The position numbers and the translations under genes were made by a program. DNA of 64,000 nucleotides. Source: Paracoccaceae bacterium. GTDB taxonomy: Bacteria; Pseudomonadota; Alphaproteobacteria; Rhodobacterales; Rhodobacteraceae. This document shows, piece by piece, positions 29,629-41,200 of this stretch (its first letter is position 1; every line of letters starts with the position of its first letter). The stretch covers positions 1-64,000 of the forward strand of contig CABXKH010000001.1 in NCBI GenBank assembly GCA_902512685.1. The letters are read 5' to 3'. Under the pieces are notes generated by a model. That model had not been told where the DNA came from. It saw nothing but the letters and a program-made list of their open reading frames with translations, and ran no database searches.

Positions 29629-31281
29629 CTACACCTCCAAAGTTTTAGGGCGGCGGCGTTCAAACCACATCACCACCAGCAATCGTGTTACAAATATTGC
29701 CGTGAATACCGAGGTTAATATCCCAAGTCCCAGTGTAATCGAAAACCCTCGCACCGGTCCCGAGCCCATGGCGAATAGAATGACTGCAGTAATAAAGGTT
29801 GTAATATTGGCATCTAGTATTGCGCTCAGTGCTTTTTGATACCCCAATTCAATTGCTCTTGAAGGGCCCTTGGCTGTCTTTAATTCTTCGCGAATACGCT
29901 CAAAAATCAACACATTGGCATCCACTGCCATCCCAATAGTCAGAACAATTCCCGCAATTCCAGGCAATGTCAGTGTCGCACCAATCGAGCTAAGCAACCC
30001 AAATATCAGTCCAATGTTTACGATCAATGCAATATTGGCAAAAATACCAAACAAACCATAGCTAAGCGCCATAAAGACAAGCACACCAACAAAGGCGACA
30101 ATACAGGCCATTTTGCCGGCTTGAATACTGTCTGCTCCAAGCTCTGGTCCAATCGTTCTTTCTTCAAGAAAATCTAGCCTCGCAGGCAAAGCCCCTGCAC
30201 GAAGCAAAATAGCCAGATTTGAGCTTTCTTCCACAGAAAAACTACCGGTTATAATGCCTGACCCGCCGGGAATATGACTTTGAATCACCGGCGCGCTAAT
30301 CACTTCGCCATCAAGCACAATGGCAAAAGGTTCGCCAATGTTTTCAGCTGTATAGTCGCCAAAGCGTCGCGCGCCTGAGGGGTTAAAGCGAAAGTTTACC
30401 GCCGGACGCCCGTTTTGATCAAAGCTGGGCTGGGCATCAACTAAATCTTCACCGGTCACCACTGGAGCTGCATCCAGAATGTAAAACCGTCCTGGTTCAT
30501 CCAAAGACGGCAGCAATTCATTGCCAAATCCAGGGTCAGTATCGGCATCACTGGCAGGGCCAATCACCGGTTGGAATGTCAACTGGGCGGTTGTTCCGAT
30601 CAGTTCTTTCAACTCAGCGGCTGACCCGATGCCGGGAACCTGTATCAATATTCGCAAACTGCCCTGACGCTGAATAGTTGGCTCACGGGTTCCAACTTCA
30701 TCAATTCTTCTGCGAATGATTTCAAGAGCTTGCTTAACAGTTCGATCATTCGTGGCCGCCCGCTCTGCTTCTGATAATGTTAAAACCAGAACGTCATCTT
30801 CGCCGTAAATATCCAGATCGCGGGCTCCGGCGCCGGTTAATGTAGACACCGGCTGGCTTAATCCTTGAGCTAGCGAGATGGCTTGAGCCATGGCCTCGGG
30901 TTTCGATATACGCACCCTCAATTGATCTTTGGGACCGTTTTGCAATCGGATGGTGCCGATGGTGGCGCGTTCGGGGCGCAGGGTGTCGCGCAGGGTGGGC
31001 CAGAGGGCCTTCATCCGCGCCGTGTAAACATCTTCGACCTCAACCTCGGCCAGCAAATGCGCACCGCCGCGCAAATCCAGACCCAAATTGACCAGTCCAG
31101 AGGGCAAAAACGACGGCCAGCTTGGCGCGCCCTTAATCTCTAATCTACTGGTTTCAAATGCTTTTTGCGCATCATTATAGCCCTCGACACGGCTGTAAAA
31201 CCCGTTCGGCAACGCCAAAAGCAAACCAAGGGCGCATAACGACCAGATTACGATCCGTTTCCATAGACCGATTTGCAGCAT
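29629..31281 (-). CDS. secD: Protein translocase subunit SecD
   Basis: A 550-residue partner of SecF. GLDLRGGAHLLAEV (near 70), the P1 head domain, EERTIGPELGADSI, GIVLTIGMAVDANVLIFERIREEL and the C-terminal helices are all typical. It lies 31 bp after yajC and 2 bp before secF. The DNA changes character inside the gene. The first third (right of about 30.9 kb) is very GC-rich, and one 60-base line counts 46 G/C. The remainder is close to 50% or less. Confidence 0.96.
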   Translation of the reverse strand: MLQIGLWKRIVIWSLCALGLLLALPNGFYSRVEGYNDAQKAFETSRLEIKGAPSWPSFLPSGLVNLGLDLRGGAHLLAEVEVEDVYTARMKALWPTLRDTLRPERATIGTIRLQNGPKDQLRVRISKPEAMAQAISLAQGLSQPVSTLTGAGARDLDIYGEDDVLVLTLSEAERAATNDRTVKQALEIIRRRIDEVGTREPTIQRQGSLRILIQVPGIGSAAELKELIGTTAQLTFQPVIGPASDADTDPGFGNELLPSLDEPGRFYILDAAPVVTGEDLVDAQPSFDQNGRPAVNFRFNPSGARRFGDYTAENIGEPFAIVLDGEVISAPVIQSHIPGGSGIITGSFSVEESSNLAILLRAGALPARLDFLEERTIGPELGADSIQAGKMACIVAFVGVLVFMALSYGLFGIFANIALIVNIGLIFGLLSSIGATLTLPGIAGIVLTIGMAVDANVLIFERIREELKTAKGPSRAIELGYQKALSAILDANITTFITAVILFAMGSGPVRGFSITLGLGILTSVFTAIFVTRLLVVMWFERRRPKTLEV

Positions 31282-31312
31282 ATCCCGCCCCCTTATTACT
31301 CGCTCTGCCGGT

Positions 31313-31597
31313 TTACGCTTTGTTGGCGGGTTCGGTTTTGCTCAGCACCTGGGCGATGGTTGACTGCACCACGCGCACCTTAACGCCTTCTGAAAGTTCA
31401 ACTTCTAACTCGTTGTCTTCTTTCACTTTTACAACCTTGCCGATCAGCCCGCCTTGGGTGACAATCTGATCGCCACGACGCAGGGCGGTGACCATTGCCT
31501 GATGCTGTTTGACCTTTTTTTGTTGCGGCCGGATCAGTAAAAAATACATGATCGCAAAGATTAAAATAAGCGGGATAAATTGGCCAAAAGCGTCCAT
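31313..31597 (-). CDS. yajC: Sec translocase accessory protein YajC
   Basis: A 94-residue protein: one transmembrane helix (about 5-22), the RPQQKKVKQHQ motif after it, and LRRGDQIVTQGGLIGKVVKV. It associates with SecDF. It is the first gene of the yajC-secD-secF run that continues into ccmABCDG. Confidence 0.95.
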   Translation of the reverse strand: MDAFGQFIPLILIFAIMYFLLIRPQQKKVKQHQAMVTALRRGDQIVTQGGLIGKVVKVKEDNELEVELSEGVKVRVVQSTIAQVLSKTEPANKA

Positions 31598-31899
31598 TGT
31601 CTGTCCTGTCTGTAAAACTTCACATTTTGCGCGAACCTATGCGCAGCGGCGGCTGTTTGCAAGGGGCGAAACGGCGCAAAATGGGGCATCTGTTTTGCGT
31701 CGGTATCGCGGCAGTATCGCAGTGGTGCCAATTTTGCGAAAGCGGAGCCGCATTTGGCTTGTAAAAACGGTTTTAACCAACGGTCCGCTCAACGCTTGTC
31801 TGATCCAAAAGACAGGTATCAATCCCCCTACCCATAGGCCTCGAAGTGGTGCATAAGGGCGCCAGTAAAAAGACTCGGCAATTATTAGGAGATTTTCAA
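31598..31899. other. Divergent promoter region of yajC and serS
   Basis: About 300 bp. Frames here are overlapping, GC-driven and lack ribosome binding sites, so I see no gene. It must contain the promoters of the yajC run and of serS. AGGAGA occurs 8 bases before the serS ATG at 31900. Confidence 0.4.
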
Positions 31900-33189
31900 A
31901 TGCATGACATCCGGGCCATTCGCGATAATCCGACCGCTTTTGACGCCGCTTTGGCGCGGCGCGGGGTATCGGCTGTGTCCGCGTCCCTTTTGGAAATCGA
32001 CAGCCGCCGCCGCGCAGCGATACTGGCCGCCGAAACCGCGCAGGCCGAGCAAAACAAAGCCAGCAAATCCGTCGGCGCCGCCAAAGCCAGCGGTGATGAA
32101 GCCGAATTTGAACGGCTGCGGGCCTTGGTGGCGGCGAAAAAGGCCGAAGTGGCCGAAATGAACGCCAAAGCCAAAGAAATCGATGGCGAGCTGGAAGCGC
32201 AGCTTATGGGCATTGAAAATCTGGCGCTTGATGATGTGCCCAAAGGCGAAGATGAGGCGGGTAATGTCGAACTGTGCCGCTGGGGCACCCCGCGCCAGAT
32301 CAATAGCGCGCGTGAGCATTTCGAGCTGCCCGGCGTGGCTGCTGGGATGGATTTTGAAACTGCGGCCAAACTGTCTGGATCACGCTTTGTGGTTTTGCGC
32401 GGCGCTGTGGCGCGGCTGCATCGGGCGCTGGCGCAATTCATGCTGGATGTGCATGTGGAAGAGCACGCGCTGAGCGAGGTAAACACCCCGGTACTGGTGC
32501 GCGATGCGGCCATGGTGGGCACAGGGCAACTGCCAAAATTTGCCGAAGACAGCTATCAAACCACCAATGGCTGGTGGCTGATCCCCACATCCGAGGTCAC
32601 GCTGACCAACACTGTGGCCGGCGAAACGGTTGACGCAGCCGCACTGCCGATGCGGATGACCGCGCATACGCTATGCTTTCGATCCGAGGCCGGATCAGCG
32701 GGTAAAGACACCTCGGGCATGCTGCGCCAGCATCAGTTTGAAAAGGTTGAAATGGTCACCATCTGCACGCCCGATAGCGCGCTAGAGGAACATGAGCGCA
32801 TGACCAAATGTGCCGAGGCTATATTGGAAAAGCTGGACCTGCCCTATCGGGTGATGGTGCTGTGCACCGGTGATATGGGCTTTGGTGCGCGCAAAACCCA
32901 TGATCTTGAGGTTTGGCTGCCAGGGCAGAACACCTATCGCGAAATAAGCTCGGTCTCGGTCTGCGGTGATTTTCAGGCCCGCCGGATGAATGCCCGCTAT
33001 AAGCCCGAAGGCGGCGGCAAGCCTGATTTTGTGCACACGCTGAACGGATCGGGCGTGGCCGTAGGGCGCTGTTTGATCGCGGTTTTGGAAAACGGCCAGC
33101 AGGATGACGGATCGGTTGAACTGCCAGCTGCGCTGCACCCCTATCTGGGCGGCAAAACCAAATTGGCCGCAGACGGCCAGCTGGTCTAA
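31900..33189 (+). CDS. serS: Seryl-tRNA synthetase
   Basis: A 429-residue class II synthetase. The N-terminal coiled-coil arm (about 25-105) binds the long variable arm of tRNA-Ser. Motif 2 ([27 protein letters not shown]) and motif 3 ([17 protein letters not shown]) are present. AGGAGA upstream decides for the ATG at 31900 over a frame starting at 31846. It is convergent with der, 18 bp between stops. GC content is clearly higher than in the genes left of 30.8 kb. Confidence 0.97.
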   Translation: MHDIRAIRDNPTAFDAALARRGVSAVSASLLEIDSRRRAAILAAETAQAEQNKASKSVGAAKASGDEAEFERLRALVAAKKAEVAEMNAKAKEIDGELEAQLMGIENLALDDVPKGEDEAGNVELCRWGTPRQINSAREHFELPGVAAGMDFETAAKLSGSRFVVLRGAVARLHRALAQFMLDVHVEEHALSEVNTPVLVRDAAMVGTGQLPKFAEDSYQTTNGWWLIPTSEVTLTNTVAGETVDAAALPMRMTAHTLCFRSEAGSAGKDTSGMLRQHQFEKVEMVTICTPDSALEEHERMTKCAEAILEKLDLPYRVMVLCTGDMGFGARKTHDLEVWLPGQNTYREISSVSVCGDFQARRMNARYKPEGGGKPDFVHTLNGSGVAVGRCLIAVLENGQQDDGSVELPAALHPYLGGKTKLAADGQLV

Positions 33190-33207
33190 AGCCCCCGCGC
33201 CGCTGCG

Positions 33208-34644
33208 TTAAAGATGTTTCTTTAGCCGCGACGGGGTGGATTTTTTACGGTTCTTATAGGGGTTTTTATCCGCTTGTGACCGCATATGCAGGCGGATTGG
33301 CGTGCCCGGCATATCAAAATCAAGCCGCAAAGCATTGACCAGATAGCGCGAATAGCTTTCGGGCAGTTTATCTGGGTGCGAGCACATCACCACAAAGCCC
33401 GGGGGCCGGGTTTTTGTTTGGGTCATATAGCGCAGCTTGATCCGCCGCCCGCCCGGTGCGGGTGGAGGATGGGCTTCGACCATGCCTGCAAGCCAGCGGT
33501 TCAGCTGCGCGGTGGTGACGCGCCTGTTCCAGACCTCATGCGCGCGCATCACAGCTTCGTGCAGCCGGTCAAGACCGCGGCCGGTTTTGGCCGATACAGT
33601 TATCAGCGGTGCGCCGCGCAATTGCGGCAATAGCCGCTCAAAGGCTTCTTTGAGATGCGCAAGCTTTTGCTGCTTTTCATCTTCAACATCCCATTTATTG
33701 ACCGCAACAACCACAGCGCGGCCTTCGCGCTCGGCCAGATCGGCGATACGCAGGTCTTGTTGCTCAAACGGAATAGCCGCATCCAGCAAAACCACCACCA
33801 CTTCGGCAAATTTTACCGCCCGCAGCCCGTCGCTGACCGACAGCTTTTCAACTTTATCCTGAACCTTTGCCTTTTTGCGCATCCCGGCAGTGTCAAACAC
33901 CCGCATCGGCGTGCCCTGCCAGTCGATCTGCAGCGATATGGCATCGCGGGTGATGCCCGCCTCTGGGCCCGTTAGAAGCCGATCCTCGCCAAGGATTTTA
34001 TTGATTAGAGTTGATTTACCGGCATTGGGCCGCCCGACCACTGCCACCTGCAGCGGCTTTTGCTTGGTGGGCAAGCGGTAGCTATCCGTGGCGTCTTCAT
34101 CCACATCCACATCGGTTTCAGCGGCCTCTTCTTTCGCGCGTTCTTCAAACCCGTCGGCCAAAGGCATCAACATAGACAGCAAATCTGCCATCCCCTCGCC
34201 ATGCTCGGCGGACAAGCGCAAAGGCTCGCCCAGCCCCAGTGACCAAGCTTCGATCACACCGGCATCCGCGGCCGAGCCTTCGCCTTTATTCGCCGCCAAA
34301 ATCACATGTGCGGCCCGTTTGCGTAGAATTTCAGCAAAAATTTCGTCGGTGGGGGTTACCCCGGCGCGGGCATCAATCATAAACAGACAGATGTCGGCCA
34401 TATCAACCGCCCGTTCAGTCAACCGCCGCATCCGGCCCTGCAGGCTTTCATCTGTGGCCTCTTCCAGACCGGCCGTATCAATCACCGTAAAGCGCAGATC
34501 CCCAAGCCGCGCCGCGCCTTCGCGCAAATCGCGGGTCACACCCGGTTGGTCATCCACCAGGGCAAGACGTTTTCCAACCAACCTGTTGAACAGGGTTGAT
34601 TTGCCGACATTGGGCCGGCCAACAATGGCCAAAGAAAAGCTCAT
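33208..34644 (-). CDS. der: Ribosome biogenesis GTPase Der (EngA)
   Basis: A 478-residue protein with two G domains in tandem. The first has [14 protein letters not shown], a DTAGLEE switch and AANKGEG in place of NKxD. The second has [24 protein letters not shown] and [11 protein letters not shown]-like C-terminal domain and a basic tail ([15 protein letters not shown]) follow. It acts in 50S maturation. The conserved order yfgM-bamB-der is kept. Confidence 0.96.
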   Translation of the reverse strand: MSFSLAIVGRPNVGKSTLFNRLVGKRLALVDDQPGVTRDLREGAARLGDLRFTVIDTAGLEEATDESLQGRMRRLTERAVDMADICLFMIDARAGVTPTDEIFAEILRKRAAHVILAANKGEGSAADAGVIEAWSLGLGEPLRLSAEHGEGMADLLSMLMPLADGFEERAKEEAAETDVDVDEDATDSYRLPTKQKPLQVAVVGRPNAGKSTLINKILGEDRLLTGPEAGITRDAISLQIDWQGTPMRVFDTAGMRKKAKVQDKVEKLSVSDGLRAVKFAEVVVVLLDAAIPFEQQDLRIADLAEREGRAVVVAVNKWDVEDEKQQKLAHLKEAFERLLPQLRGAPLITVSAKTGRGLDRLHEAVMRAHEVWNRRVTTAQLNRWLAGMVEAHPPPAPGGRRIKLRYMTQTKTRPPGFVVMCSHPDKLPESYSRYLVNALRLDFDMPGTPIRLHMRSQADKNPYKNRKKSTPSRLKKHL

Positions 34645-34691
34645 CTAGGCGCTCCGCTCATTAAAGAATTGCCGCATACACCAGTTTTAAT

Positions 34692-36020
34692 CTAGCGGAA
34701 AGCGTGTAATTTGCCGTTTTTGGAGACAACATAAAGAACACCATCGGCGACAATTGGGCTGGTGGTGGCGCCACCGGGGATTTTCACCGTTTCAAGTTCC
34801 TCACCAGAGACAGGATCAAACTGGCGCAAAAGCCCATCGCCCGAAGCAACAATCAGCCGGCCACCGGCCAAAATCGGTCCATGATGGGCGATCACCTCAG
34901 TGTTGCGATAGGACAGAGAAGTTTTATCTGTGGGTAAATCAACCGCCCAAATGGTGTTTCCGTTGCGCGCATCAACCCGAACCAGTTGTCCGATATCATT
35001 GATCAAAAACACGGATCCGCCAGCCACCCAAAGCGGGGTCAGCGCGCCGTGCGGCGCTGTCCAAAGACGCGCCCCGCTGTCAAGGTTCATAGCCACCAAA
35101 CGCCCTGATGCGTTGGCCGCATAGACCCTTTTTCGGGAAATAACAGGGCTTGCGCCGATGCCGCCGATGGTCGCAATGGCTTGGCCGCTGCGCGCGCCGG
35201 CCAAAGTGGCCGTCCACAGCACCAAGCCGCCTTTGCGAAAGGCCGCTTGTACATCCCCCGAGCCATAGCCAAAGAGCACCAGCTTGTCAGAAACTGCCGG
35301 CCCGGTGGACCCACGGCGCATGTTTAGATCACTAAGGCCGTCGATTTGCCAACGGACCCGCCCGTTATCAGCCTCGACCGCCCAACTGGTTGCGCCGCCG
35401 CTGACCACGTAAACCAGCCCATTGGAATAAGCCGGCCGGCCCGCGGCCAAAGCCATCAGCAATTGGCTCCATATCTTTTTGCCGGTTTTGGGATCGACAG
35501 CGACCATTTCACCATAGCCGGTGGTGACATAAATTCTGCCGCCCCCCGAGGCAAGACCGCCGCCATCAGCTTCCCCCGACTGTTCACCCGCAGGGGTTAA
35601 ATCCAGCGACCAAAGCCGCGCACCGGCTGCAGAGGTTGCAACCAGAACAGAACGACTATCGAGGGTCACGATCATCCCATCAACCACAATAGGATCTGCA
35701 GATATGCGCGCACGCTGGCGGTCGCCCTGTCCAATTGGCGCAGACCAGCTTTTCGAAATCGACGCAGCAAGTGCGGGATGCGTGGCTCTGGTTTTAGGGG
35801 TTCCATGACCCTGTGGCCAACTGCGGTTATTTTTCTGCGCCGGAGCATCAAAAACTTTGGCTTGATTTTCCTGAGGGGCCTCAAGCGTTGCGCCGCCATC
35901 GGTTAAAATGGCCGTCACAGGCTCGCGTTTACCAGACAAAGCGATATCGGGGTCTGTACAGCCTGTGGCCACAAACGTCATCAATAAGAAGGCGGGTAGT
36001 AAAACGCGTGTCACCTTCAA
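34692..36020 (-). CDS. bamB: Outer membrane assembly factor BamB-like PQQ/beta-propeller lipoprotein
   Basis: A 442-residue protein. A hydrophobic leader ends in LLMTFVATGCTDP, a lipobox with Cys at about 21. Repeats of the PQQ type (WSLDLTPAG, KIWSQLL, VRWQIDGL, RLWTAPHG, TIWAVDLP) form a beta-propeller. BamB helps BamA insert outer membrane proteins. It lies between a yfgM-like gene and der, the order seen in many proteobacteria, which supports the call. Confidence 0.88.
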   Translation of the reverse strand: MKVTRVLLPAFLLMTFVATGCTDPDIALSGKREPVTAILTDGGATLEAPQENQAKVFDAPAQKNNRSWPQGHGTPKTRATHPALAASISKSWSAPIGQGDRQRARISADPIVVDGMIVTLDSRSVLVATSAAGARLWSLDLTPAGEQSGEADGGGLASGGGRIYVTTGYGEMVAVDPKTGKKIWSQLLMALAAGRPAYSNGLVYVVSGGATSWAVEADNGRVRWQIDGLSDLNMRRGSTGPAVSDKLVLFGYGSGDVQAAFRKGGLVLWTATLAGARSGQAIATIGGIGASPVISRKRVYAANASGRLVAMNLDSGARLWTAPHGALTPLWVAGGSVFLINDIGQLVRVDARNGNTIWAVDLPTDKTSLSYRNTEVIAHHGPILAGGRLIVASGDGLLRQFDPVSGEELETVKIPGGATTSPIVADGVLYVVSKNGKLHAFR

Positions 36021-36050
36021 TGCTCCCCTTTTAATACGGCCTTAAAATAA

Positions 36051-36710
36051 TCAATTACTGTTGGTCATATCCTGTCCCAAAGCAATCAGCAATTGGCGCG
36101 TACGCTGTTGCAGGTTCTGGGTTAAATCTGCGTCTTCCAAAAGTGCCTTAAGCCGGCCAATCGCCGCGTCCTGTTCGCCAGCCTGCAACTCTAGCAAAGC
36201 CAATTGTTCTTCGGCCAGAACACGGAGGGGTTTGCCGGGCTCAGCAAGTATTTGAAAACCTTCTCTGCGCTGCGCTGCATCAAGCGCCCCATCGGCATTT
36301 AAAAGCTGTTTAAAATGCGCCAAATCACGATAATCTTGTTTGATATCTTGATTGTTTACAATGGGCTGCAAAAGCGGCAGCACATCTGCGCCTTTTCCCT
36401 CTTGAACCAATATGCCCGCCTGTAAAATAGCCACAATTGCGGCCGCTTCGCCAGAGCCGGCTTGAATTTTCCCAAGTGCAGCGGCGCGCGTGTCCACATC
36501 TTCATTATCCAGCGCGGCCAAAAGCGCATCGCCCAAAGCCCGGGCGGCGGCCTGCTCGGCCGCGCGGCTATACTCACGGTAGGCAGCGCCGCCAACTATA
36601 AGTAAAACAGCAAGAACTGCGATCCAGCCATACCGGCGCATCAGCCCGAACAAACGGTCCCGGCGGACCTCTTCTGTTACCTCTTCGATAAAGCTGTCTG
36701 TTTCACTCAC
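36051..36710 (-). CDS. YfgM-like tetratricopeptide membrane protein
   Basis: A 219-residue protein with a charged cytoplasmic N-terminus (1-23), one transmembrane helix (about 27-44) and a helical, Ala/Leu/Gln-rich periplasmic domain of the TPR_21 type. In enterobacteria YfgM cooperates with PpiD at the Sec translocon. It is 30 bp upstream of bamB. Confidence 0.85.
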   Translation of the reverse strand: MSETDSFIEEVTEEVRRDRLFGLMRRYGWIAVLAVLLIVGGAAYREYSRAAEQAAARALGDALLAALDNEDVDTRAAALGKIQAGSGEAAAIVAILQAGILVQEGKGADVLPLLQPIVNNQDIKQDYRDLAHFKQLLNADGALDAAQRREGFQILAEPGKPLRVLAEEQLALLELQAGEQDAAIGRLKALLEDADLTQNLQQRTRQLLIALGQDMTNSN

Positions 36711-36933
36711 GGTCTTGCCTCATTGATTTGTTTGAAAATCTCTTACCTTGTCTAACCACAACTGCCAAGTCAGAAACGAAACCGCGGCGAGATAAAGGGA
36801 TACCTCACCTTGCAACGGGCATTAGAAAGGTTTAATCTAATGACCTGGTTTAAACGTATACAAAACAAGTCTATATCAAAAATGAACTGGCTGAAAAAAT
36901 CAGCATAACCCATCGAGTGCGGAAAAATAACGA

Positions 36934-38238
36934 ATGCGAATAATATCTTTCTTGACGGCGATTTTGGTGACCGCGTTTCTTTATCTTCTGGTATTTGAAA
37001 GAGACGCGCTCAGTGCTGTATCCCGGGGGGCGCCGCTGAGCACCTTGCTCAGCGCTGTAATGGGCAATGATCCGGCCCCTGTAAACGCACAAGAGCCCGC
37101 TGAGCCAAGCCAAGAGAGCGCCCAACAAGACAGCCCTGCCACCGAAGATGACCCAATCGGTGAGGTCTTGATAAAAGTTGTTGCAGTAAAGTCAAAATCA
37201 CAAGAAATCGACAGCGCCGTTATTCTGCGTGGTCAAACCGAGGCAGCGCGGCAAGTCCAAGTGCGCGCTGAAACCTCTGGTCAAGTCATTTCCGAACCGT
37301 TGCGTAAGGGCAGTATGATCAACCCGAACCAGGTATTATGCCAGTTGGATCCGGGAACGCGCTCAACAAGTCTGGCCGATACTGTGGCGCGTCTCGCCGA
37401 AGCCAAAGCCCGAGTGCCGGAAACCCAAGCCCGCCTTGAAGAAGCGCAATCGCGACTTGAAGAGGCGCAGTTTAACCTAAATGCGGCTGAAAAACTGGCC
37501 GAGGGCGGTTATGCCACTGAAACTCGGGTCACATCCGCACAGGCGGCTACCCGCTCGGCAGAAGCAAGTGTTGCCACGGCCAAAGCCGGTTTTGAAACCA
37601 CCCGCTCGCGCATCCAATCGGCCGAAGCCGCTGTTGCATCGGCAGAAAAAGAAATTGAACGCCTCACGCTGCAGGCCCCGTTTAAAGGTATATTGGAAAC
37701 CGACACTGCGGAAATCGGCAGCCTGCTTCAACCCGGATCTCTGTGTGCAACAATTATCCAAATCGACCCCATCAAGGTTGTGGGGTTTGTTCCAGAAAAC
37801 GAAGTCCAACGGGTCCAGCTTGGGGCACGCGCTGCCACGCAGTTGGTGTCAGGTCAGGCAGTGTTTGGCAATGTCACCTTTATTTCGCGCGCCGCTGATC
37901 CGTTGACCCGTACGTTTCGTGTGGAAATCGACGTTGCAAACCCGGAGCGCAGCATTCGCGATGGACAAACCGCCGAAATCCTCATTGCTTCCGAGGGCAA
38001 AAAGGCGCATCTATTGCCGCAATCTGCTTTAACACTGAACGATGAAGGCAACTTGGGCCTTAGATTGGTAGGGGCCGGTGATATAGCAACATTCCAGGAA
38101 GTTGACTTATTGCGGGATACCATAGAGGGTGTCTGGCTTGCAGGATTGCCTGATGAGGTTGACGTAATTGTGGTGGGTCAGGAATATGTCAATGATGGTG
38201 TTAAGGTTGCGCCGACATACCGGGAGATGACGCAATGA
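36934..38238 (+). CDS. RND efflux periplasmic adaptor (membrane fusion protein)
   Basis: A 434-residue protein with an N-terminal hydrophobic anchor (2-20) and an acidic Pro/Gln/Ser-rich spacer (about 50-72). A lipoyl half (VRAETSGQVISEPLRKGSMI) is followed by a long coiled-coil hairpin rich in Ala, Glu and Gln (about 150-245). The second lipoyl half (LQAPFKGILETDTAEIGSLLQPG) and beta-barrel and membrane-proximal domains complete it. It couples the downstream RND pump to an outer membrane channel, not seen here. Its stop overlaps the pump's ATG (ATGA). Confidence 0.92.
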   Translation: MRIISFLTAILVTAFLYLLVFERDALSAVSRGAPLSTLLSAVMGNDPAPVNAQEPAEPSQESAQQDSPATEDDPIGEVLIKVVAVKSKSQEIDSAVILRGQTEAARQVQVRAETSGQVISEPLRKGSMINPNQVLCQLDPGTRSTSLADTVARLAEAKARVPETQARLEEAQSRLEEAQFNLNAAEKLAEGGYATETRVTSAQAATRSAEASVATAKAGFETTRSRIQSAEAAVASAEKEIERLTLQAPFKGILETDTAEIGSLLQPGSLCATIIQIDPIKVVGFVPENEVQRVQLGARAATQLVSGQAVFGNVTFISRAADPLTRTFRVEIDVANPERSIRDGQTAEILIASEGKKAHLLPQSALTLNDEGNLGLRLVGAGDIATFQEVDLLRDTIEGVWLAGLPDEVDVIVVGQEYVNDGVKVAPTYREMTQ

Positions 38239-41200
38239 CTGGTTTGGTAGATTGGGCCGCCGAACGCGCCCGTATGATTATTGCCCTGATCATTGCAGCC
38301 CTGACTGCGGGTGTTTTTGCCTACACCGGCCTGCCCAAAGAGGGCGAGCCGGACATCCAAGTGCCTGTTCTCTTTATTTCCGTTCCGTTTCCGGGAATTT
38401 CTGCAGCTGACAGCGAAACACTCTTGGTCAAGCCAATGGAAACCGAATTGGCAGATCTGGCCGGGCTAAAGAAAATTTCCGCCTCGGCCGCAGAAAATTA
38501 TGCAGGTGTGGCCCTTGAGTTCGAATTTGGCTGGGACAAAGCCAAAACACTGGCGGATGTACGCGACGCGATGAATTCTGTTGAGGCAAAATTTCCCGAA
38601 GGCGCTGATAAATATTCCATCAATGAAATAAATTTTTCCGAGTTTCCGATCATCATCGTTAATCTGACCGGCAATGTGCCGGAGCGCACGATGACGCGCG
38701 TGGCCGAGGACCTGCAAGAAAAGATCGAAAGTATTGATGCGGTGCTGGAAGCTGCAATTTCAGGCAATCGACAGGAAATGGTCGAGGTTTCGATCGATCC
38801 GCTGCGCCTTGAATCCTATAATGTCACCGCGAATGAATTGATCAGTGTTGTACGCAACAACAACCAGTTAATTGCTGCAGGCGAAGTGGACTCTGCCCAA
38901 GGAACATTTGCTGTCAAAATCCCTTCAAGCTTTGACGAGCCGCGCGATATCTATTCGTTGCCAGTGAAAACCAACGGGGACCGGGTGGTCACCTTGGGCG
39001 ATTTGGCCACCATTAAACTGACCTTTGAAGACCGCGCCGGCACTGCACGCTTTAACGGAGAAACAACAGTTGCGTTGCAAGTGGTTAAACGCAAAGGCTT
39101 TAACCTGATTAAAACCGCCAAGCTAATTGACGAGTTGGTGCAAGCCGAAAAAGCCGCATGGCCGCAAGATTTGCGGGCGGCGATAAATGTTGGCACTTCA
39201 AACGATCAATCCCGGGTGGTTGACAGCATGGTCAGCCAGCTCGAAGGCTCGGTTCTGACGGCGATTGCCCTTGTGATGATGGTTGTTCTTTCTTCGCTTG
39301 GCACCCGTGCGGCATTGCTGGTTGGGTTTGCGATACCCACTTCATTCCTTTTGAGCTTTGTGTTGATGGGCGTCATGGGCATTACCATTTCGAACATCGT
39401 GATGTTCGGGCTTATTCTCGCAGTGGGAATGTTGGTGGATGGCGCTATCGTCGTTGTTGAATATGCCGATAAAAGGATTGGCGAAGGCGTTGGCCCGATG
39501 AAAGCCTATGTAGAGGCCGCAAAACGCATGTTCTGGCCGGTTGTCAGCTCAACTGCAACTACATTATGCGCCTTTTTGCCGATGCTGTTCTGGCCCGGTG
39601 TTGCGGGCCAGTTTATGGGGATGCTTCCGGTTACATTGATTTTCGTTCTTTCTGCGTCGTTGATTGTGGCGTTGGTATTCCTGCCAATTATCGGCGGTGT
39701 TTCCGGCCGGCTCAGCCGCATTTTTGAAAACGGATCGGAGTTTTTGCGCTCTTCTCTGCCATGGGCGGTGCGTGCCGCCCTAGTTCCGGTGGTCTTTTAT
39801 GCTGTTTTCCTCAGTGCCATGCAGGTTGTAAACCCAGCCTATCTTTTGGGACTGGATCGTGACGCCATGGGCGTTATGGCGATTTTACCTGGGGCGGCCA
39901 TGTTTATATTATCCGCCTTTGCTGGCTCAACAGTTCTTGGCTCGGTAAAAATCGAGCGGGCGGCCAAACGTGTGCAAGTGGGTTATCGTAGAACCGCATT
40001 TGGGTATTTCATCAAACTGGTGGCGGGCAATCCGATAATGCCACTGGTGACCATCGCTGCTGTGGCTTTATTCGCTGTCTCAGTTTTCACATATTACGGC
40101 GCCAATAACAAAGGCGTTGAGTTTTTTGTTGAATCCGAGCCTGAGCAGGCCATTGTGTATGTCAAAGCCCGCGGTAACCTTTCGCTCGGTGAAAAAGATG
40201 ATCTTTTGCGTCAAGCTGAGGAAATCGTCATTGACCATCCTGGAATTGCAAGTGTGTTTGCTTTTGCAGGCTCTGGCGGATTGAACCAAAACACAGCGGG
40301 TGCCTCGACACCAAAAGATACCATCGGCCAGATACAGCTTGAAACCATCCCCTGGGAAGATCGCCGCGGGCGCCCGGAACTTGATGGCAATCTGGTGGTT
40401 GATGAGCTGACCACGCAGCTTAAGAAAATTCCCGGCATCCAAATTGAAGTTCTCGCCCTTGGCCGTGGCCCTGCCAGTAGCAAGCCAGTGCATTTAAGAC
40501 TTACAGGTGATAATTGGGATGATCTTCTGGCCAGTACGGAAAAGATGCGCGCAGTCTTTGACGAAACCCAGGGGCTTAACCTAATCGAAGATTCGCTGCC
40601 TCTGCCGGGGATTGACTGGCAGATTGATGTGGATGTTGAAAAAGCCGGTCGCTATGGCGCGGATGTCGCCACCGTTGGCGGCATGGTGCAATTGGTCACC
40701 CGCGGCCTTTTATTGGATACGATGCGTTTAGACAGCAGCGATGAAGAGGTGGAAATCAGAGTGCGGCTGCCGCGCGAAGACAGATTTCTAAGCACGCTTG
40801 ATACCTTAAAAGTACGCACCCAAGACGGGCTTGTTCCCCTATCCAATTTCATCACCCGAAAACCGGTTAAAAAGCTGGCCGAGATCAACCGGATTGACCA
40901 AAAACGCTATTTTGACGTCAAAGCTGCGGTGTTGCCCGATCTTAAGCGGACTGTGACGGACGAAAATGGTAAAAGCCGTGAAGTGATGATCAATGCAAAT
41001 GAGCGGATTGCCTATTTAACCGAATATCTCGAGGCCAATCCGCTGCCTGCTGGTGTTTCTTGGGAATGGACGGGCGATCAACAAGACCAAGCTGAAAGTC
41101 AGGCTTTCCTGTCTAGTGCCTTTAGCGCGGCTCTTGCGTTGATGTTCATTATTTTGCTAGCCCAGTTTAACAGCTTTTATAATGCAACAATTGTTCTTTT

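Noticed and set aside
31896..32522. 208-codon ORF antisense to serS
   Set aside because: Ala/Ser-rich mirror of serS coding sequence in GC-rich DNA, without start signals.
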